From Mytilus galloprovincialis (Eukaryota; Mollusca; Bivalvia; Mytilida; Mytilidae): a DNA stretch of 64,000 nt. The stretch is from contig NC_134850.1 in NCBI RefSeq assembly GCF_965363235.1, positions 39,428,602 through 39,492,601 of the forward strand, written 5' to 3'. Under the pieces are notes generated by a model. It saw only the letters and a program-made list of their open reading frames with translations. It ran no database searches and had not been told where the DNA came from. The translations under genes and the position numbers were made by a program. Shown here piece after piece: positions 28,601 through 43,600 of the stretch; position 1 is the stretch's first letter; every line of letters starts with the position of its first letter.

Positions 28601-31600
28601 ATCAATTGGAGTTTATTTTTTTGTACAACAGATCCAATCAATAGCTATTGTATTTATTCAATGAGAAAGTATAAATTAAAATGGATAGGAAGACTCCAAC
28701 TGATTTTAGGAAAAAGTTTGATTTCCTTCACAATAATGAGTTGAAGGAAAAGACATTAAAGCATAACTCTAGGGAAATTAATTATAAGTCAGAGCTTTTA
28801 GTTATTCTTCATACAAAAACTTACTCAATTAGTATGACATTCATGAAACTTAGTTTCTGTATGGATCCTGAAAAGAGAAAATATTTAGTGTAAGACAAGA
28901 AGAATGTTGTGCCCGATTTACAGAATTAATATAGCATTTACCTACAGCAGTACATTTTATGCAAGATCTTGACACAATATTTAATTTAATCAAAGAATAT
29001 CAGTAGGTGAGTGATGAAAAATGATGATTACAAATAAAAAGATATTGCCTTTCTGTAAATAGGTGTTAATAAGTTTAGATCGATTTGGTCGCAGAGGGAG
29101 ACTGTGTCCTAATTACACATTTGAGTAAGAACAGAAACACACAAATTGTCATAAACCATCCAAGATTTAACATAAGAAACCTGAGATCATGGCTCAATTC
29201 TTGACAGTATATACATAGAATTAATTTTGAAAAAAAGGTTTAGCCAGAGCCCAAAGCTATGAAAAAAATGTGTCATCTACTTTATGTGAATCAAATAAAT
29301 GTTTTGAGAAATTTGACTGCAGACTGTATGTAATGTTAACTAGATGAAAAACTAAGTTCATTTATAAATAAGTTATATACAGAAAAACAGGGAACTTTTC
29401 AAAATTCCATCTTGATACTAGCTTTTGATCATTAACAAAGCTTTTGTCCAAATCAAGGAGAGTTTAAGAAAGTTAATAATTTTTTTCAACCACAGAAAAA
29501 CTAAGTCCATTTATAAGTAAAATACAGATAATCAGGATATTTTCTTTCAAATTTGACTTATGGATACTATTTTAAGATCATAAACAAGCTTCTGTCCAAA
29601 TTTGGTTAAAATCCAGGATATTTTAAGAAAGTTATTTCAATTTCAAAAACTTTAACCACAGAGTGAATAGTTGGGAATGCTTTCGTTGATAATGATGACT
29701 ACAAGGGAATGTAGGATAGCTATGTCTCACTTTTACAAAAAAAAGTCGCAGGCTCAACAAAAATACACATCAAAAGTTTTCCGTTGACATATATCAGTCA
29801 TCATTTGATCATGGTACTAAACAAAGATCCTATCATATTTAGTAACTGTATTGAATCTAGCCAGACATGTAAAATGTCTATTCAATACGACTATTACATT
29901 TTAACATTATAATGGTTTTGAAAGATTTCATCCCTCATGCCCAATACACTGTATTGTCCAGGTGGGAGGGTGATGGGGATGGGGTTGATCACATTAAGAG
30001 AAGTACCAATCTAAATGACTGGCAATCCTAGTATTAATGTTCAAAATGCATGTCTTAATTTTTTTTTACGTTTTTTTGTTTTATTAAGTCAATATACATA
30101 TGCTTAAAACTATAACTGAATTCAGTAAGTTCAGAAATTAATATGGCATTTATTATTGCAGTCGCTATACAATCAATGCAAACTTGAGTAAAATTTTTGC
30201 ACCTTCAGGAAAAATCTAAAATGGTTGTTTATATATACCATATTTATAATCTGTCAAATTCAACGTTTTATGATATCTTTCAATCTGTAAATGCAACTGA
30301 TGCCTGCATGTGTCAAGTTCAAATGAAGCTTTGAATTTGTGCTGCAAGAAGTCTACGCCTAAACAACAATCAACGCCTAAACAAGATGTGAGAATTTTGC
30401 ATCTGGCATCTGCAGGTAAGACTGGTAATACAACATCCTCAAAACAACCTGCAAATTTAATAAAATTCAATCTTAAATTATATTTACTTGTTCATTTTTA
30501 AAAATAAGAAAGAAAACATTAGACATTTGTTTTAAAACAATATCATAAATCATAACAAATGGAACACACAAAGACAATTTATAATAAATAAAGAAACCCT
30601 ACACTGATAACTATCCAACATATCTGTGATGTTTCATGTTCCTAGAATTATTGGAACTATTCTACTTAAATAGATTATTAATACTTAATACGTTTTAAGG
30701 AGACAGATTTGTAAAAGCAAATTGCTTGTTTCTGAATCCTGAATATTACTTCATTTGTATAATATCGCTTCATGATGAATAATCTGAATAAATATTGTTT
30801 AAACTAATACGTTTTGGAATGCTGGTCAGTAGTTACTTGGATGCACTTGCATGTCTAGGTTTTTTTAACCAATCAGCAATGGGGTTTCCAAGTCACTGCC
30901 GCATCTGCTTCTCGTTTACTCATTGTTTTTTCGAGATCATACTAATTAACCAATGAGATTCATAGCTAATTTTGAATTAACCAATCAGCGCTTAATTAGT
31001 AGGGCTTTTGTTTTATGCACACAGGCTCAACTATTCCTGAAGCAACTCTTGCTTGCAGTAGCCATTATTATTTTTCTGGGAAAATATTTTCTTTATTATG
31101 ATCGTATATTTACATTATACAATGGATTAATTAATTTCGTATTGGATACAGACACAAAATTCTGCTATTGTTTAGAACAAATGATTTACAAGAATATGTA
31201 CATGTGCGTGGTACGAGTATTAGAAACAGTCCGACGAAAATCTATGATTCGTATACTACTGGACTAGGCATCATCGTGACTATTTATGACTGCTTATTCT
31301 TTCGATACCTTCAAAGATGTGCGTATGTTACATATATGAGGCTACTAACTGGTCAATGAGACGGGATTGACTATTATAACTTGCCATGTTTGTCGTGTGA
31401 CTGTGTTTACATTTGTGTTCATTTGTGCATAATATTCTCAGTGGGATATATGGTTTGGATTATTTTGGAGTACCACAGTTTTTTCAACTTGATTTTGCTT
31501 TCTTTGTAAATATGTTTATTGCTATATTGATATGCAAAGAAAATATTAAACTGTGATTTTTTCTCCCAAACCTGTGTCTGTTTACTTTATTCCTTTACAC

Positions 31601-34600
31601 GAACTATAACCAGTTGGCATTTCTTGGTCCCTTAACTAAACTCTGTTAAGTGTAAATCAGGTGCCTTTATCTGCATTGTAACTCTTCAGCATTCGGTCAG
31701 GGCACCAAAAATATAGCATACTGGTTATTGGTACAGTTGTCACGGAATAGAAGTTCCTTTATAATATAAGTTCCAAATGGAAACAATATTCTGGAATATT
31801 ATTTCCACTGGAATAAATATTACAGTAAATGTTCCTAACGGAATAAATGGTATAGAATATTTGTTCCAACAGGAACAGATATAATGAAATTGTTTATAAC
31901 AAAGTTTCCATTGGAACTTCTGTTAGGTGGAACAAATATACGTTGACACAACTGACATATATACAGCATAATAAGGGAGGATCTGGGTGGGATAGTGTTA
32001 TGGATTTATGTTGTTGATTATAATATATTAAATGTTACACAGTAATACGATTTGCGGTTGTCCTTTGTGGACTTGTGAAAATTCAATATTCTCTAAGCAG
32101 GTGACGAATCAATAATTTAGATCAAATATCAAAGTAAGACAGTAACATCTTCAATTTCAAGAATCAGCTAATAGACAGTTGGTGTTTGACATACTTGAAA
32201 TGGCATATCATTGTACAACCCATCACTTTCAAGCTGATGATAACATATAAACTCATTCTGTTCATCAGTAAAAGAGAAAATGTAACAAAAACATTTCATG
32301 ATAAAAATGTATATCAAAATGATAAAACTAGTAATGTAGTCAACACTTTGCAGCATGTTTGTTCAAGAACATATATTAAAAAATAAATGGTAAGTACCTT
32401 TAATCCATCCATCTTTGTCACTTTCATATTCCAGGCCACAAGAATCACTGTTAAGATAAGATGTTACTCCTAACAGTCCCATCATTTTCTCAACAATTCC
32501 TATAGGCAAGATTTCATACGCATTTAGTCCTTCTTCAGCAAGAAATTTCCCCAAAGAGAAATCTGTTATAATATAAATGAATTTTCTGGTTAATCAAAAA
32601 GAAACAAAACATAGCAACATCAGTACACATATAGATATGGGATATAAGTCAATAATGCAGAAAATAAATATCACAAGGAACGTTAGATGGGTATTGTCAC
32701 ATCTTTTTACAATCATACAAGTATGTCATTAGAACAATCTTTTGAAAATAGAAAGGTAAAATCAACGAAAACAGTCTTCAAAATCATCTTTGAGTTCTAT
32801 GTCTCCAATACCAACCCATAGATTTTTCTTCAACATTTATATGTTATTACTGGTAAAATCCAATTTTGACAATAAAGAACCATCATTAAATTTATTTTTT
32901 ATGTTACCAAATAAATTTTACCTCACATAACAGATGCTTTAAAAAATACCATACTTTGTAAAAGTATCAAAATAATTTACTTTTTGTGAAGTATGAATCT
33001 GCTTCCCAGTCACAGAGAGGTTTAGGAACAACAGTATCCTGGAACACAGTAATATCATATAAACAGGAACTAGACCACTCTAAGCATACACTGAGATTCA
33101 TGTTGAAAACAAGTTTCCTCGCCTCTTGTAGATCATCAATCCTGTATCTAAAATATTTAATTAGACTTCTGTATTAATCTTGAAGCAACAACAGAAACTG
33201 TATATGATTTAGCATGTTCAATGAATAATTTTTTGACTACTTAAATGCTTTTAAAATATGGCTGTCAAGCTAGTGACAATACTTTTCTTTGCCACAAAAA
33301 ATAATAGAAATAATAAATGTAAGACAATATCATGAAATTAAAACTCTACACATAGTACATTCTGCATGCAATTATTAAAATACTGAACCAGTCTGGCAAG
33401 TTTTTAAAATTGCCATATACTGATCATCCACTTTTTAAAGAAAGATATCCAAGGATAATTACACTGTTTCAGTTCTTTATTTCATTTTTTTCAATAAGAT
33501 ATCTTTATAACAATACATACGTTATTCTTAACACTCCTTTCAAGTTGAAATGCTCTGTTTTACCTGATTAATATAAATAAAATTTAAAAATAGTACAACT
33601 AAATGCTTTATTACAGTGGCTGAATGAAAAAGAAAATTTACATGGAATTTACTTAAAAATGATAGAGCCTTAGTGGAAACTAAAACATTACCTACCTGCT
33701 TATATTCTTTTAATTGGCATTGAATATTAGTTTCTAATTGTACGATGTCATCAATTTCATTTTAGAAACTGTTGCACAAAAGTTTTAAAAAATGAAAGAG
33801 ATTTCAAATTGACTGCACAGGGTTTTCTGTTTTGAAGATGCTTTCAGGTTTAAAACTTTGTCACACCATTTATGATACCATTTTGACAACCAGAATTTTC
33901 CTTTGGAAAACTCTTTACAAACGGTGTGACAAAGTTTTCACATATGAATAATACAATTGTACTAAAAATTTTGGCACAGTAATTCACAGATGGTATTGGC
34001 TGAATGGATAAGGAGCATATAGGAACATTTGGTTTTGACCCTCACAATATTTTGAATGGTTGTCCACTCAAACTTTCTCCCTCAATGGAATACTTGCTCA
34101 AGTTATTCCCAAACAAAAATGGGTTCATAATACATGGATGCCCCAATCGCACTATCATTTTTGATGTTGAGTGGACAGTGAAATTGAGGTCAGAACTCTA
34201 ATTTGGCTTTCAAATGAAGATCATATCATAAGGAACATGTATACTAAGTTTCAAATTGATTGGACTACAACTTCATCAAAAACTACCTCAACCGAAAACT
34301 TTAACCTGAAGCAGGACGAATGAACTAGCGAACAGACGAAAGGACGCAGACCAGAAAACATAATGCCTATAAATGGGGCATAAAAAATGTTTTAAGACTA
34401 AAATCAAGTATTTTTGTGTGTATTTGTTTTCACTTTAGAAAAACTTACCAAATGTATAGTTCAACAAACTTATTGGATCTATTTCTAGTTTTTCTATTCC
34501 TACTGTCATGACACTGGTACAAGTGTTGACATCCAGGAATACATTGAATGATCTGTCCAGGAAATCTACATCAATACAACAGTCCACTGCTGTACAGTGA

Positions 34601-37600
34601 GATGGAATCATACAGGATATAGGATTAGGGAGAGGTGTCAAAGATACTTCTAATGGGCAAGCTGAAATATAGAGAAAAGTAGGTCTACATAAATAGTCTA
34701 CAGCTGAAATTTACCATTTATATATATACATACCGGTATACACTTAAAAAGATAAATGTAAAATTTTTGTTCCTTTGTCAAATTAAAAACTATGATGATT
34801 CCATATCTTTGACTGGTCACCTTTATGATGTGTGCTGCATGAATATAGTGACCAAAGTATTGAAAACCTAAATTAATGATGTTGAAGTACAACTTGAAAT
34901 GGTTGTGTCTAAAAAACACAATTGATACCACACCAAAATTTATTATTAACTTATCTTATAAGTTTGGTATATTGTTTTACCCATGTCAGTCTGGAACATG
35001 GTTGGTCCAGTTAATACTGGCTATAGTTTTTAAAATTAGAACATTAGTATTGTTCTAATATGCAAATGTGTGCATATAATTTGGAATTTCTTTAAATAAT
35101 CCACAAACGACTGTTGAACTTTGCTATTTTTTAGGGTAAAATTATTATGGTTGCCAGGTACATCATTTATCGAGCTAACTCCTCTTAGTTTTCAAGTTAC
35201 ATTTCTTACATGGTCTTAGCACATATACTAAAGGTGTGCATATATTCAAGAATTTCAATTTCTTTAAATTTTCATGAATTTTGGGGTTAAAAAAACTTTT
35301 GATGGTCTTCATTTCTTTGCGAGGAACAAAGTTTTCCCAGTGAACTCTTATAGTTTCCAAGCAGGAACTTTTATATCATATAGATTGTTAATCAATATAA
35401 ATTAAAAGCTTTTCTACAAAAGATTATTTTCAATACATACCATTCTTCCAACCATTTAAAGCTGGACTGTACTTTGCACCAGATCTCTGACATGATTCTT
35501 CATCTATAAGCCTACCAATACCAAGTTCCTGAAACAACTGAACAATCGCCATTTTTGACAGATGCTTTTCTGATGTAACATTAACTTCCTGAAGCCAGGT
35601 CTGTAGGGAAAATCCTGAAATCAAAAGAATTTTTTTTAGATGTTATTATTTAAATACACTGCAGTTTATCTCTATCTCTAATAATATTCAAGATAATTAC
35701 CAACAAGAATGTGTCCAAAGTACATGAATGCCCCACTCGCATTATCATTTTCCATGTTCAATGGACCGTGAAATTGGGAAAATATATAATTTGGCATTGA
35801 AAGAAGAAAGATCATACAATAAGCTTTTACCTGAAACTGCACTTATATTTTGTATGTTCAGTGGACTGTGAAATTGGGGTCAAAAGTCTAATTTGGCTTT
35901 GAAATTAGAAGATCATATCATAAGGAACATGTGTACTAAGTTTCTATTTGATTGGACTTCAGCTTCATCAAAATAAACTACCTTGATCAAAAACTTTAAC
36001 CTGAAACTCGCACTTTAATTTTGTATGTTCACTGGACCGTAAAATTGGGGTCAAAAGTCTAATTTGACTTTAAAATTAGAAAGATCATATCATAAGGAAC
36101 ATGTGTACTAAGTTTCAAGTTGATTGGACCTCAACTTCATCAAAAACTACCTTGACAAAAAACTTTAACCTGAAACGGACGGACAGACAAACGAACAGAC
36201 GGACAGATGCACAGACCAGAAAACATAATGCCCTTCTACTACTTTCGTAGGTGAGGCACAAAATTGGCAAAATTTTCTTTAAATTATCAATTCAGGGGCA
36301 GCAACCCAACAAGGGGTTTTCCAATTCATTTGAAAATCTGAGGGCAGATAGACAAATTTACCCTACAACAGATTTGCTCTAAATGCTTAGGTTTCATAGG
36401 TATAAGCCAAAATCTACATTTTACCCCTATGTTCTATTTTTAGCCATGGTGGCCATCTTGGTTGGTTGGCCGGGTCACCAGACACATTTTTTAAACCAGA
36501 TACCCCAATGATGATTGTGGTCAAGTTTGGTTTGGACAACACTGACTACAACGATGACATCGACGGACTACAGACGACGGACGACAAGTGATGAGAAAAG
36601 CTCACTTGACCTTTCAGGTCAGGTGAGCTGAAAATAAGAGCAGGTAAATATAACATGTTTTGATAAAAAATATTGGTGTTATCAGTCAAAACATATACAT
36701 TTTTCAGGATAAAAATGAAAATGATGGAAAGGTAACCAATAAGTTTGAACACTTGTGGCAAACACATTTTGTGCTAATTAGAACACAGCTTTGCTTACAA
36801 ACCGAAATAAGGCTTTACAGGAGATACAACTAGTTTGAAACAGTACAATATACAGGGAAAGTGTATTCCATATGGAGGGAGGGTTGCAACAGTGTGTGTA
36901 TAACTAAATCCAACAATTGAGAATAAATTGTCTTGGATTTATATCATACTATATAAATTGCTGTTTGCTTGCTTAACATCCAGTGGCCATAATAAATAAA
37001 GATGCTATGAAATACCATAAATAAAATGCATCTTCTACCTTGAATGTCAAAATCTGTGTTGAAATCACATGGTATCTTTGGAAGAGATGTATTTGTGAGT
37101 ACTATCCAATGAAACATTGTATCCCCTGGATTAAACTGTACACTGACATTCAGGCTGACTCTGAACTCATTTGCATCTTCTGAATTATCTAAACTGTAAC
37201 TGTGAAATTAAAGAAAAACTCAGTTATAAAAACTAGTTTTCTTTCAAAACAAAACATTTGCTTATTTTAGAAAATTGTAAATACTTTCACAAGACATTTG
37301 ACGAGTTTTTTTGAAATAGGATTGTTGTTACATGCAAAGCAGGATATGCTTACCATTCCAAAGCACCTGATATTAACCCAGTTGTGATGGTGTATTGCAT
37401 ATGCATGCTTTTAGTTGTTTGTTTACTTTTGTATTCCTTTGAGTTAGTTAATCCATACACCTCTCTTCTTTTCTTATGGCCCAGCAACAAATTTTTACCC
37501 TTATCTGTCATTCCTTCATTTCTATACAAACATTTATACTGACTTTTTAAACATCTCCATTTTTTTATATGAGAGTCTACTATGATAAGTAGCAGATACA

Positions 37601-40600
37601 TTTGGTTCTGCTCTGTTGATTTTTGCAAAAATTATGGGTTTTTGACTTACAACATTTTGTGAAAATAACATTCATATATAGACTTTTTTTCTAAATGCCT
37701 TCATATCATGAGCTGATTTTTAGTACGCAAGTCTACTATAAAGAGTTTCATATCGAGTTTATGTTTCCTCGAAGCTAAAATTGTGTGGGGTGTAATTAAT
37801 CAAGAAGAGGTATTTTATGAAGTACAGTAATAAGAATCCACAAAAATTCATTTTTTTATCCATAGAGCTCAGTATTTACAGAAATAAAAATATCCTCAGA
37901 GAATAGTACTTACTCTAAGTATAAAGCTGATCCTAGTTTTAATTTGTCTTTAACACCTGAAAAAAAAATGACTCTGAAATATTTATATGACAGTATCTTC
38001 TAAATTACAGTTTTCTTTTTCTAAGACATCAATTTTAACATAAACTTGAAGCTTAATCTATGAAATAAATTTTTCTTTTTTCATTTTACTAGTTAGAGAA
38101 GAATGCATTTAGTTAATTTTAAAAAGAAAATACTTGAGATGAACATAAGATAAAGGTATAAATGATATTTTAAGCAATTTGGTAGAACTGGTATGCATAA
38201 TTAATGTTAAATCTCATAGCTTAATCATACCTACAGATTTTTGAATTCTTACAGAATTGAAACATTTTTTGTACATATGCACAGGCATGACTAAGTTGAA
38301 ATAAGATTTTGACAATTACTTCAACTACCAGGGTTTTCTTATTAATATGTGACACACCTTCTATATATATATGTGGTCAATAATCATTTCAAACTTAATT
38401 TTCCCAACTCCAAGGGGTATCAAAGTTACAGAGCTGAAAGGAGTTTTGTACATATGTGTACAGGGGTCACTAAGTTGAAGTAAGTTTTTGACCAATGACC
38501 TGCTATTTTGTATAATGTTACTTTCTAGCAATGGTAAATAATTATGTCAACTTTCATTACTGAACTCTAGTTTTTAACGGATAAAAAGATAAAACAATTT
38601 GTGACAGACAAGTTGATTACCACAACCCTTCTTCTGATTAATCAGCTGAGCCCTAACAAAACTTCACTATAAAAATACTCACCCCACTGAAAGTTAAGTA
38701 ATGAATATTCAAACTTCAGCTTTTCAATCATAAAAATAATGTTTCTATTGCAATAATCAATATCCAACTGAACATGAAAATTTCTCTTCAGAAAGGCAAC
38801 ATTAAAGCAGCAATCTACAGATGTACAACTCTTCATAAGTTTGCAAGAAATTGATCCCGATAGTTGTGGAAACTGTACAACATGGGGACATTCTGAAAAA
38901 GAACGTTAAACTTAAAATAGTTTTTATTATATTAAATTGTTTATTTTATTTATCAAAGTTACACAAAAAAATTTTAATCATCAAATTACATAAAATGCAA
39001 AATAAAAAAGGTGTTAATGTTCATCTATTTAAGGAATGACTGTAATATTTTTTCTGTCTATGAAGAAATAACATAAAAAATTTGGTGCACACTGAATAAC
39101 GCATGTAGCGGGTTATTTAACAGTGTGCACCACATTTTTTATGTTATTTCGAATACAGAAAAAATATTACATTCATTTCTTATAATTTAATTCTAAATTC
39201 CATTTTAAACCGTAGAAAACCATGAAAAAACGTTGATGACGTCACAGTCACATGACTAAATTATGTCTACGGGCTGATAACGAAATAACGTCAGCCAATC
39301 AGAAGACGAGTTACATCCAAAATTAAATTATTTAAGGTTAATTATATTTCTGTTAATAACTCTTGTATTTTGATTATTTTCAGACTCCTATAGTATTTGG
39401 GGTTTTTTTTTTGGATCATCAAAACAAAAGCACTAAAAAAGGTAATTTTTGCAAGTTGGTCACATTGCAATAATAAGACGTCATTCTCAAACATATAAGC
39501 AGTACTTGTTGATAATATAAAAATGTATGATTTAAACACCTTCCAAAGGCCATATTGGGGAAAGTCTTCAGACATATGCATTTATGGTACATAAGTTGTA
39601 AACTGGCAAGGTTCAAAACAGCTAAAAAAATATAAATAAAAAATAATTGATTATTTTAAAAATATTTAACTGTACCCCAAAATTAAAACATTTTCATTCT
39701 TACCATTCACCCAGGTGCTTCCTGCCACTACACATTGTGGACTTTGCAGATTATCTGTTATACTTAAATGGTTCATGATCTGAGTAATGACAATGTCATT
39801 CAGATTGTTATTGATAGATAGTCCTTTGTTACCAAGAAACCTGCTCACAGAAAATCCTGTAACATAAAATTCAGTAAGTTAAGACTTAATATATTTGGTA
39901 TATTTGGCATATCATTTATATTTGGGAATATTCTAGCAATTCCTACTTTTTTCTATTTTCCCATAAAATAGACTATCATTATTAATTTCCCTATAAAGTT
40001 TCATTTATGTGTAGCTGCTGACAGACAGACAACTAACTGTTACTTCACATAAACCAACAGTCCTTCAAAAAGATAGGAACTACGTATATTCTAATGTATC
40101 AAACAGTTTATCATGAACATATATATTTCAATATGTGGTTTTTATACCTGCTGCAGTGGAACTCCATTTACAAAAAGTCTTTGGTAGATACACATCTTGT
40201 AGAACAACTTGCTGTATCAAACATTCATCTCTTTCCAGACATACACTCGCATTCATGTTCACAAGGAAAACATCATCATCAACAAGATTGTAGATTGAAT
40301 AGCTTTAAATATATAACATAAGTTTAATAGATTTAAAACTACTTACTATGGAATACTTTTTTAAAGCTTTCTTAATTTAATTTAGATACAAGATTCTTAC
40401 TGAAACATTTTCAAATTATCTGAGTTATCTCCCCTTAATCAAACTCTTTAGTTTCTTTTCAAATCCACAAATCTAAGACTTCCAAAAGTTTAGATATTCA
40501 AATAAACATTTTTCAAGGTCACATATTGTTTCTAGCCATATGTTTTCTATGGAAAGAATAAAACATCAGGAAGCAGAATTTTATCAACCGGTAGAGCAAA

Positions 40601-43600
40601 TAATACACTATGGGCTCAAAAGTAAAGTTGTATAGTTTACTGTAACAAATTGTGACTTGGATGGAGAGTTGTCTTATTGGCACTCATTAGGTATACCACA
40701 CCTTCTTATATCTATCATAAGATATCACTTACTTGATAGTGAAAAGAGATGTTAACTTGAACTGTTCTACAATGCCTAAAAGTACAAATCATATAAATAT
40801 GGATAATCAATTTTGAGTAAGAGGTACACAGAAAATAAAAATGAGACCCATCTTATGATCAGGCCTGGGCTCACACTCCTTCAAAACCATAGCTTATTTT
40901 GAAAAAAAAATGGAGAAATTGAGAGATAAAAAGAGAAGTGCTTGTTTGCTTTTAGTGCCGTGTTTGGTTTTAACAATATTTTGCCATTAACATCTTACTT
41001 ATTTAATTTCTTTTTGTACAGTAAAATTCCAATAATGTTTTATTTCATATTTATATCATAGCATGAATGAAATGTCATCTGATATTTTAAATCTCTATCC
41101 TCTATCCTTTCTTAAACAACAGCCATGTTCCCTAGTCCAGAATGTCATGATGAGAATATGTGAGCTTAAAAATTTAATAAATTAAAACATTTTTATCATC
41201 TGCAAGAAACAATATTTAACAATTAAAATAAATAATCACCAAATTCATAATCAAACAATGAAATATCTATTTCATATTTTTCAATGCCCATTCGAAGTCT
41301 GTAGGAACAAGCATCAAGGAAAACAAACACATGGAATGATCGTTTTATAGGCTCTACATCAATACAACATTCCACCCCTGTACAGGTGTCTGGTATATGA
41401 CAAGTCACTGGTCCTGTCATTGGCTGAAGATCAATAGGCCTCTCACATGCTGAAAATAACAATGACATTAATAGTCTGGAGAAAATTTATAACAAGATTT
41501 ATCTAAGTGCAGTTAAGTATTTACTGTAAAAAAAATATAGTCTGCTGGTTTGCCACAATTTCAACTTAAACTGATCCAAATAATTGTGTATTTGCAAGTT
41601 CATTCATTTCAAGAGACATTTTTTATAAGCAATCAAAGCTTAAGTCTACCCATGAATTGAATGAGTTTAAATAAAAAGCTTACAATAGCACCAGTACATC
41701 TTTTGTAGAAACCTAATTTTGGCAATTCTTGCTAAGGGCTGGCTGCTTCATTAAAACACACATGCGACACAGGATTTTTTTTTTGTACAGTGAGAGTCTG
41801 GTGTAAAATTGCCTTTATAGGTCTTCGTCCCATTTTAAATAGTGTTTATAATAAAATGTTCTTACTTGTATTCCATCCACCATTACTAGGACTATAAGGA
41901 GCACCTGTCCTGTTGCACATAGGATACAACAAGAATTTGGCTATACCAAGCTCCTCTAGAAGTAAATCTACAGCATAATCTGTCACTGAATCCATATCTA
42001 TTCCATTGAACTGAGTCCAATTCCTCAATGAAAAGCCTGTAAAGTAAAAAATTAAATATCACTAATACTTAAAGTCTTTTTACATTGTATTTATAATTGT
42101 CAAAATTAAAGAGCATCCATAATGATTCACATCACTTTATCCTGCATTTGTGTGTCTTATCATACATTAACAGTCCAACAGATATTGCTAGCCTGTATTT
42201 GTATACTATATAGATATTGTTACTGTTATTGTTGTTGATAAGTGTTGTATGAACTTTCGTGACCCAAGATTTTGTATTGCAATCACATTCTATTGACATA
42301 TTGCTCTGTCTGTGAATTTCTCGGTCTCCTATCAGCAACCCACTTTCTGCAAATAGACAAACATGAACAGCAGGTTTAACTACATTTTCTATGGCTTTTT
42401 AAAATTTGAATGTGTAAATGTGTTACACTCAAAATCAACCATGCAACAATGTCATTTATCAGTGAATGCAGACTGTTCAAATTCTGAAGCGTAGGACAAA
42501 TCAAACATTTTTGTCTTTTGTCTTCTGCTCTATTTCTTCAATAACTGTTATCTGTTGAAAAAATTGTACAAAAATATTTAAAATACTGCAAACAGAACAA
42601 ATACCAAATAGTCATTTAATTATAATGATAAATCATACCTGTGTCAAAAGTGCCATCTTGCCAATTACAAAGTGGTTTGGGTAGAGATACATCCTTTAAT
42701 ATTATGATTGTAAATTGACAGCTTCCATGGGATTCAAAGCATGCACTCACATTCAGGTTGATCAACAATAAACCTTCAGACCTCAGGTCATCAATAGAAT
42801 AACTGCAAAAACAAACAAAAAATCTTAGTATTTCATCTATACTGTCCTACAAATGATGCTTCTGGTACACCTTAAACCTGGTTTGACCATAACATTTGTC
42901 TTTTCTATTAAGGTACTTCCACTGGTTAGAGCAGTTTAATTATTTATTTGTTCCATTGGATGATTTATATAATCTAGATAGTAAACATGTGATGGACTGA
43001 ATATAAATATAAATGGCAAGTATACTTGTGCAATTGCATTTTTTATAACATCTAAAATATTGTCTCAGATAGGTATTAGGTTCTTTAAGCTTGAAAGATT
43101 AAAAGATTTTAAAGTTTTTATCATGGACAACTTCTTCTTTCATTGGACAATTCCATTAGAAATCCCCATGATACATATATATGTTCCGGACCATACAAGT
43201 ATTTGGACCATACACGTATGGTCATGACCATATGGGTATATACTCATATGGTCCGACCATACTCGTATGGTTCGACCGTACGCGTATGGTTGGGGTAATT
43301 AACACTCTGTTACAGTTTACTTTGAATATTTCTAAACTCTTCATATGGTTTATGACCGTTCCTTAAAATTACGCTATCATATAGGTAATTTTATTATCAT
43401 ATTACAATAAAGAGATTAATTAAATAAAAAATAAGAAGTTTCACATAGTTAATTTTACTACCTAGTCAAAACTATAATAAACACATTTTATACTGATGTC
43501 CATTACCGATTTGCTATTACGAGTGAATAGCAATATGTCGTCTTGAAAAGATAACTTCCAAAAATTTCTCAATAAACTGTTACACAAGAAGTCACTGGCA

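Noticed and set aside
30953-31267. Plus-strand open frame of 104 codons in the M8-M9 intron
   Set aside because: No motif, no support beyond absence of stops. Random frames of this length occur in a 64 kb window.
31353-31640. Possible solo long terminal repeat
   Set aside because: The text looks promoter- and tail-like in places, but no matching second copy, clear ends or target duplication was found in the window.
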